Assembly: GCA_013215145.1 (NCBI GenBank) | Contig: JABSRP010000035.1 | Coordinates: 1 to 64,000, forward strand | Length of the DNA: 64,000 nt | Direction of reading: 5' to 3' | Source: Pseudobacteriovorax sp. | GTDB taxonomy: Bacteria > Bdellovibrionota_B > Oligoflexia > Oligoflexales > Oligoflexaceae | Part shown: one piece after another, positions 63,722-64,000 of the stretch | How positions within the stretch are numbered: the stretch's first letter is position 1 | How the letters are laid out: every line of letters starts with the position of its first letter | Translations under genes and position numbers: made by a program | The notes under the pieces: generated by a model | Databases searched by the model: none | Told to the model about the DNA's origin: nothing | Seen by the model: the letters and a program-made list of their open reading frames with translations, nothing else

Positions 63722-63758
63722 CTAAATTAAAAAGGCCTGCTAAACTCAAGCAGACCTT
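63722..63758 (-). terminator. Terminator of the PldB-like gene
   Basis: AAGGTCTGCT pairs with AGCAGGCCTT (one mismatch, 63732-63758) and on the minus strand is followed by TTTAATTTAGG. It lies 10 bases after the stop codon at 63768. Confidence 0.75.
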
Positions 63759-63767
63759 CATGTGCAG

Positions 63768-64000
63768 TTAGTGACTCTGGAAGAAATCATGAATCTCTTC
63801 GAGGTATTGATCGCGAGTGGCATCATCTGTGAAATATAAGGAGTGCTTCGACGGAGCCGCCACCCCTTGCACGCGTCTTAACTCACAGTTCGGTGCGTGC
63901 TCACAAAACCGGTTTTGACCTTTAGGTCTGACGAAGGTATCTACCTCAGCCTGAAACAAAAGCATATCTGTGGTCACAGATTCGGCCCAACCAGGTAATG
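63768..64000 (-). CDS. PldB-like alpha/beta hydrolase, C-terminal part, cut by window edge
   Basis: The visible 77 codons, open to the window edge, encode LLFQAEVDTFVRPKGQNRFCEH and later KHSLYFTDDATRDQYLEEIHD. This matches the end of PldB-type lysophospholipases and monoacylglycerol lipases: the Q.E.D.V shape carries the catalytic Asp, and the SKHSLYF stretch the catalytic His. The gene continues beyond position 64000. It should release fatty acids from lysophospholipids or monoglycerides. Confidence 0.7.
   Translation of the reverse strand, partial: LPGWAESVTTDMLLFQAEVDTFVRPKGQNRFCEHAPNCELRRVQGVAAPSKHSLYFTDDATRDQYLEEIHDFFQSH

Noticed and set aside
1..64000. CRISPR arrays, tRNA or rRNA genes, phage modules
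   Set aside because: None recognised: no repeat-spacer periodicity, no tRNA cloverleaf or rRNA sequence, no phage structural genes.

Overview
The window (about 43-45% G+C by eye) reads as Gram-negative chromosomal DNA. It has a TonB-dependent receptor, at least ten lipobox lipoproteins, type IV-type prepilins, Fur-like operators and many secreted or periplasmic proteins. The 7TMR-DISM sensors, the CheA-like Hpt/HATPase kinases, the AgmX/PglI C-terminal domains and the many TTG/GTG starts fit a Bdellovibrionota/Oligoflexia or related delta-type lineage. That placement is inference and no marker gene in the window settles it. I see no rRNA, tRNA, CRISPR array or prophage.

Layout. 1-8 kb: an iron/heme block with a truncated TonB receptor, an HmuY-like lipoprotein, an IS630 transposase remnant, an acyl-CoA dehydrogenase behind a Fur box set inside a sigma70 promoter, and slyD diverging from a flavoprotein across a second Fur-like box. 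8-9.6 kb: an EamA exporter and a MarR regulator diverging across two inverted repeats. 9.6-12 kb: prepilin-like genes, one cut by an in-frame stop. 12-17 kb: a frameshifted NTF2-like secreted protein, then a short LOV photoreceptor diverging from a 7TMR-DISM/Hpt/HATPase kinase. 17-25 kb: secreted CotH kinase, lipoprotein, AlkX-type glycosylase, serpin, large glycosidase. 26-32.5 kb: a three-gene operon (N-acyl-amino-acid deacylase, MEST-like hydrolase, SyrP-like dioxygenase) next to an alpha-dioxygenase-like heme enzyme. 33-37 kb: L,D-transpeptidase, a decayed gene, a phospholipase D-like protein. 37-40 kb: a second Hpt/HATPase kinase broken by a TGA and a frameshift. 40-52 kb: mostly cell-surface proteins (GSGD-repeat protein, triple PglI_C lipoprotein, fibrinogen-like lipoprotein, zinc metalloprotease) plus a phosphatase/kinase-like pair. 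52-55 kb: an atypical AT-rich segment with a broken secreted-peptide gene, a frameshifted TcdA/TcdB-like glycosyltransferase and small ORFs with strong ribosome binding sites. 55-57.7 kb: a third Hpt/HATPase kinase with a helical, probably TPR, sensor. 57.9-60.4 kb: a three-gene ABC exporter. 60.6-64 kb: small lipoproteins and the 3' end of a PldB-like lipase.

Main themes. (1) Three kinases share one unusual plan, sensor - Hpt - CheA-type ATPase without CheW or receiver domains; one is broken and one shares a promoter region with a LOV protein. (2) Genes are broken at several loci (in-frame stops, single-base frameshifts, fragments), so this is a decaying accessory region or an assembly with residual errors. 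(3) An alpha-dioxygenase-like enzyme and an N-acyl-amino-acid/hydrolase/dioxygenase operon lie side by side and could form an uncharacterised acyl-lipid or acyl-amino-acid pathway.
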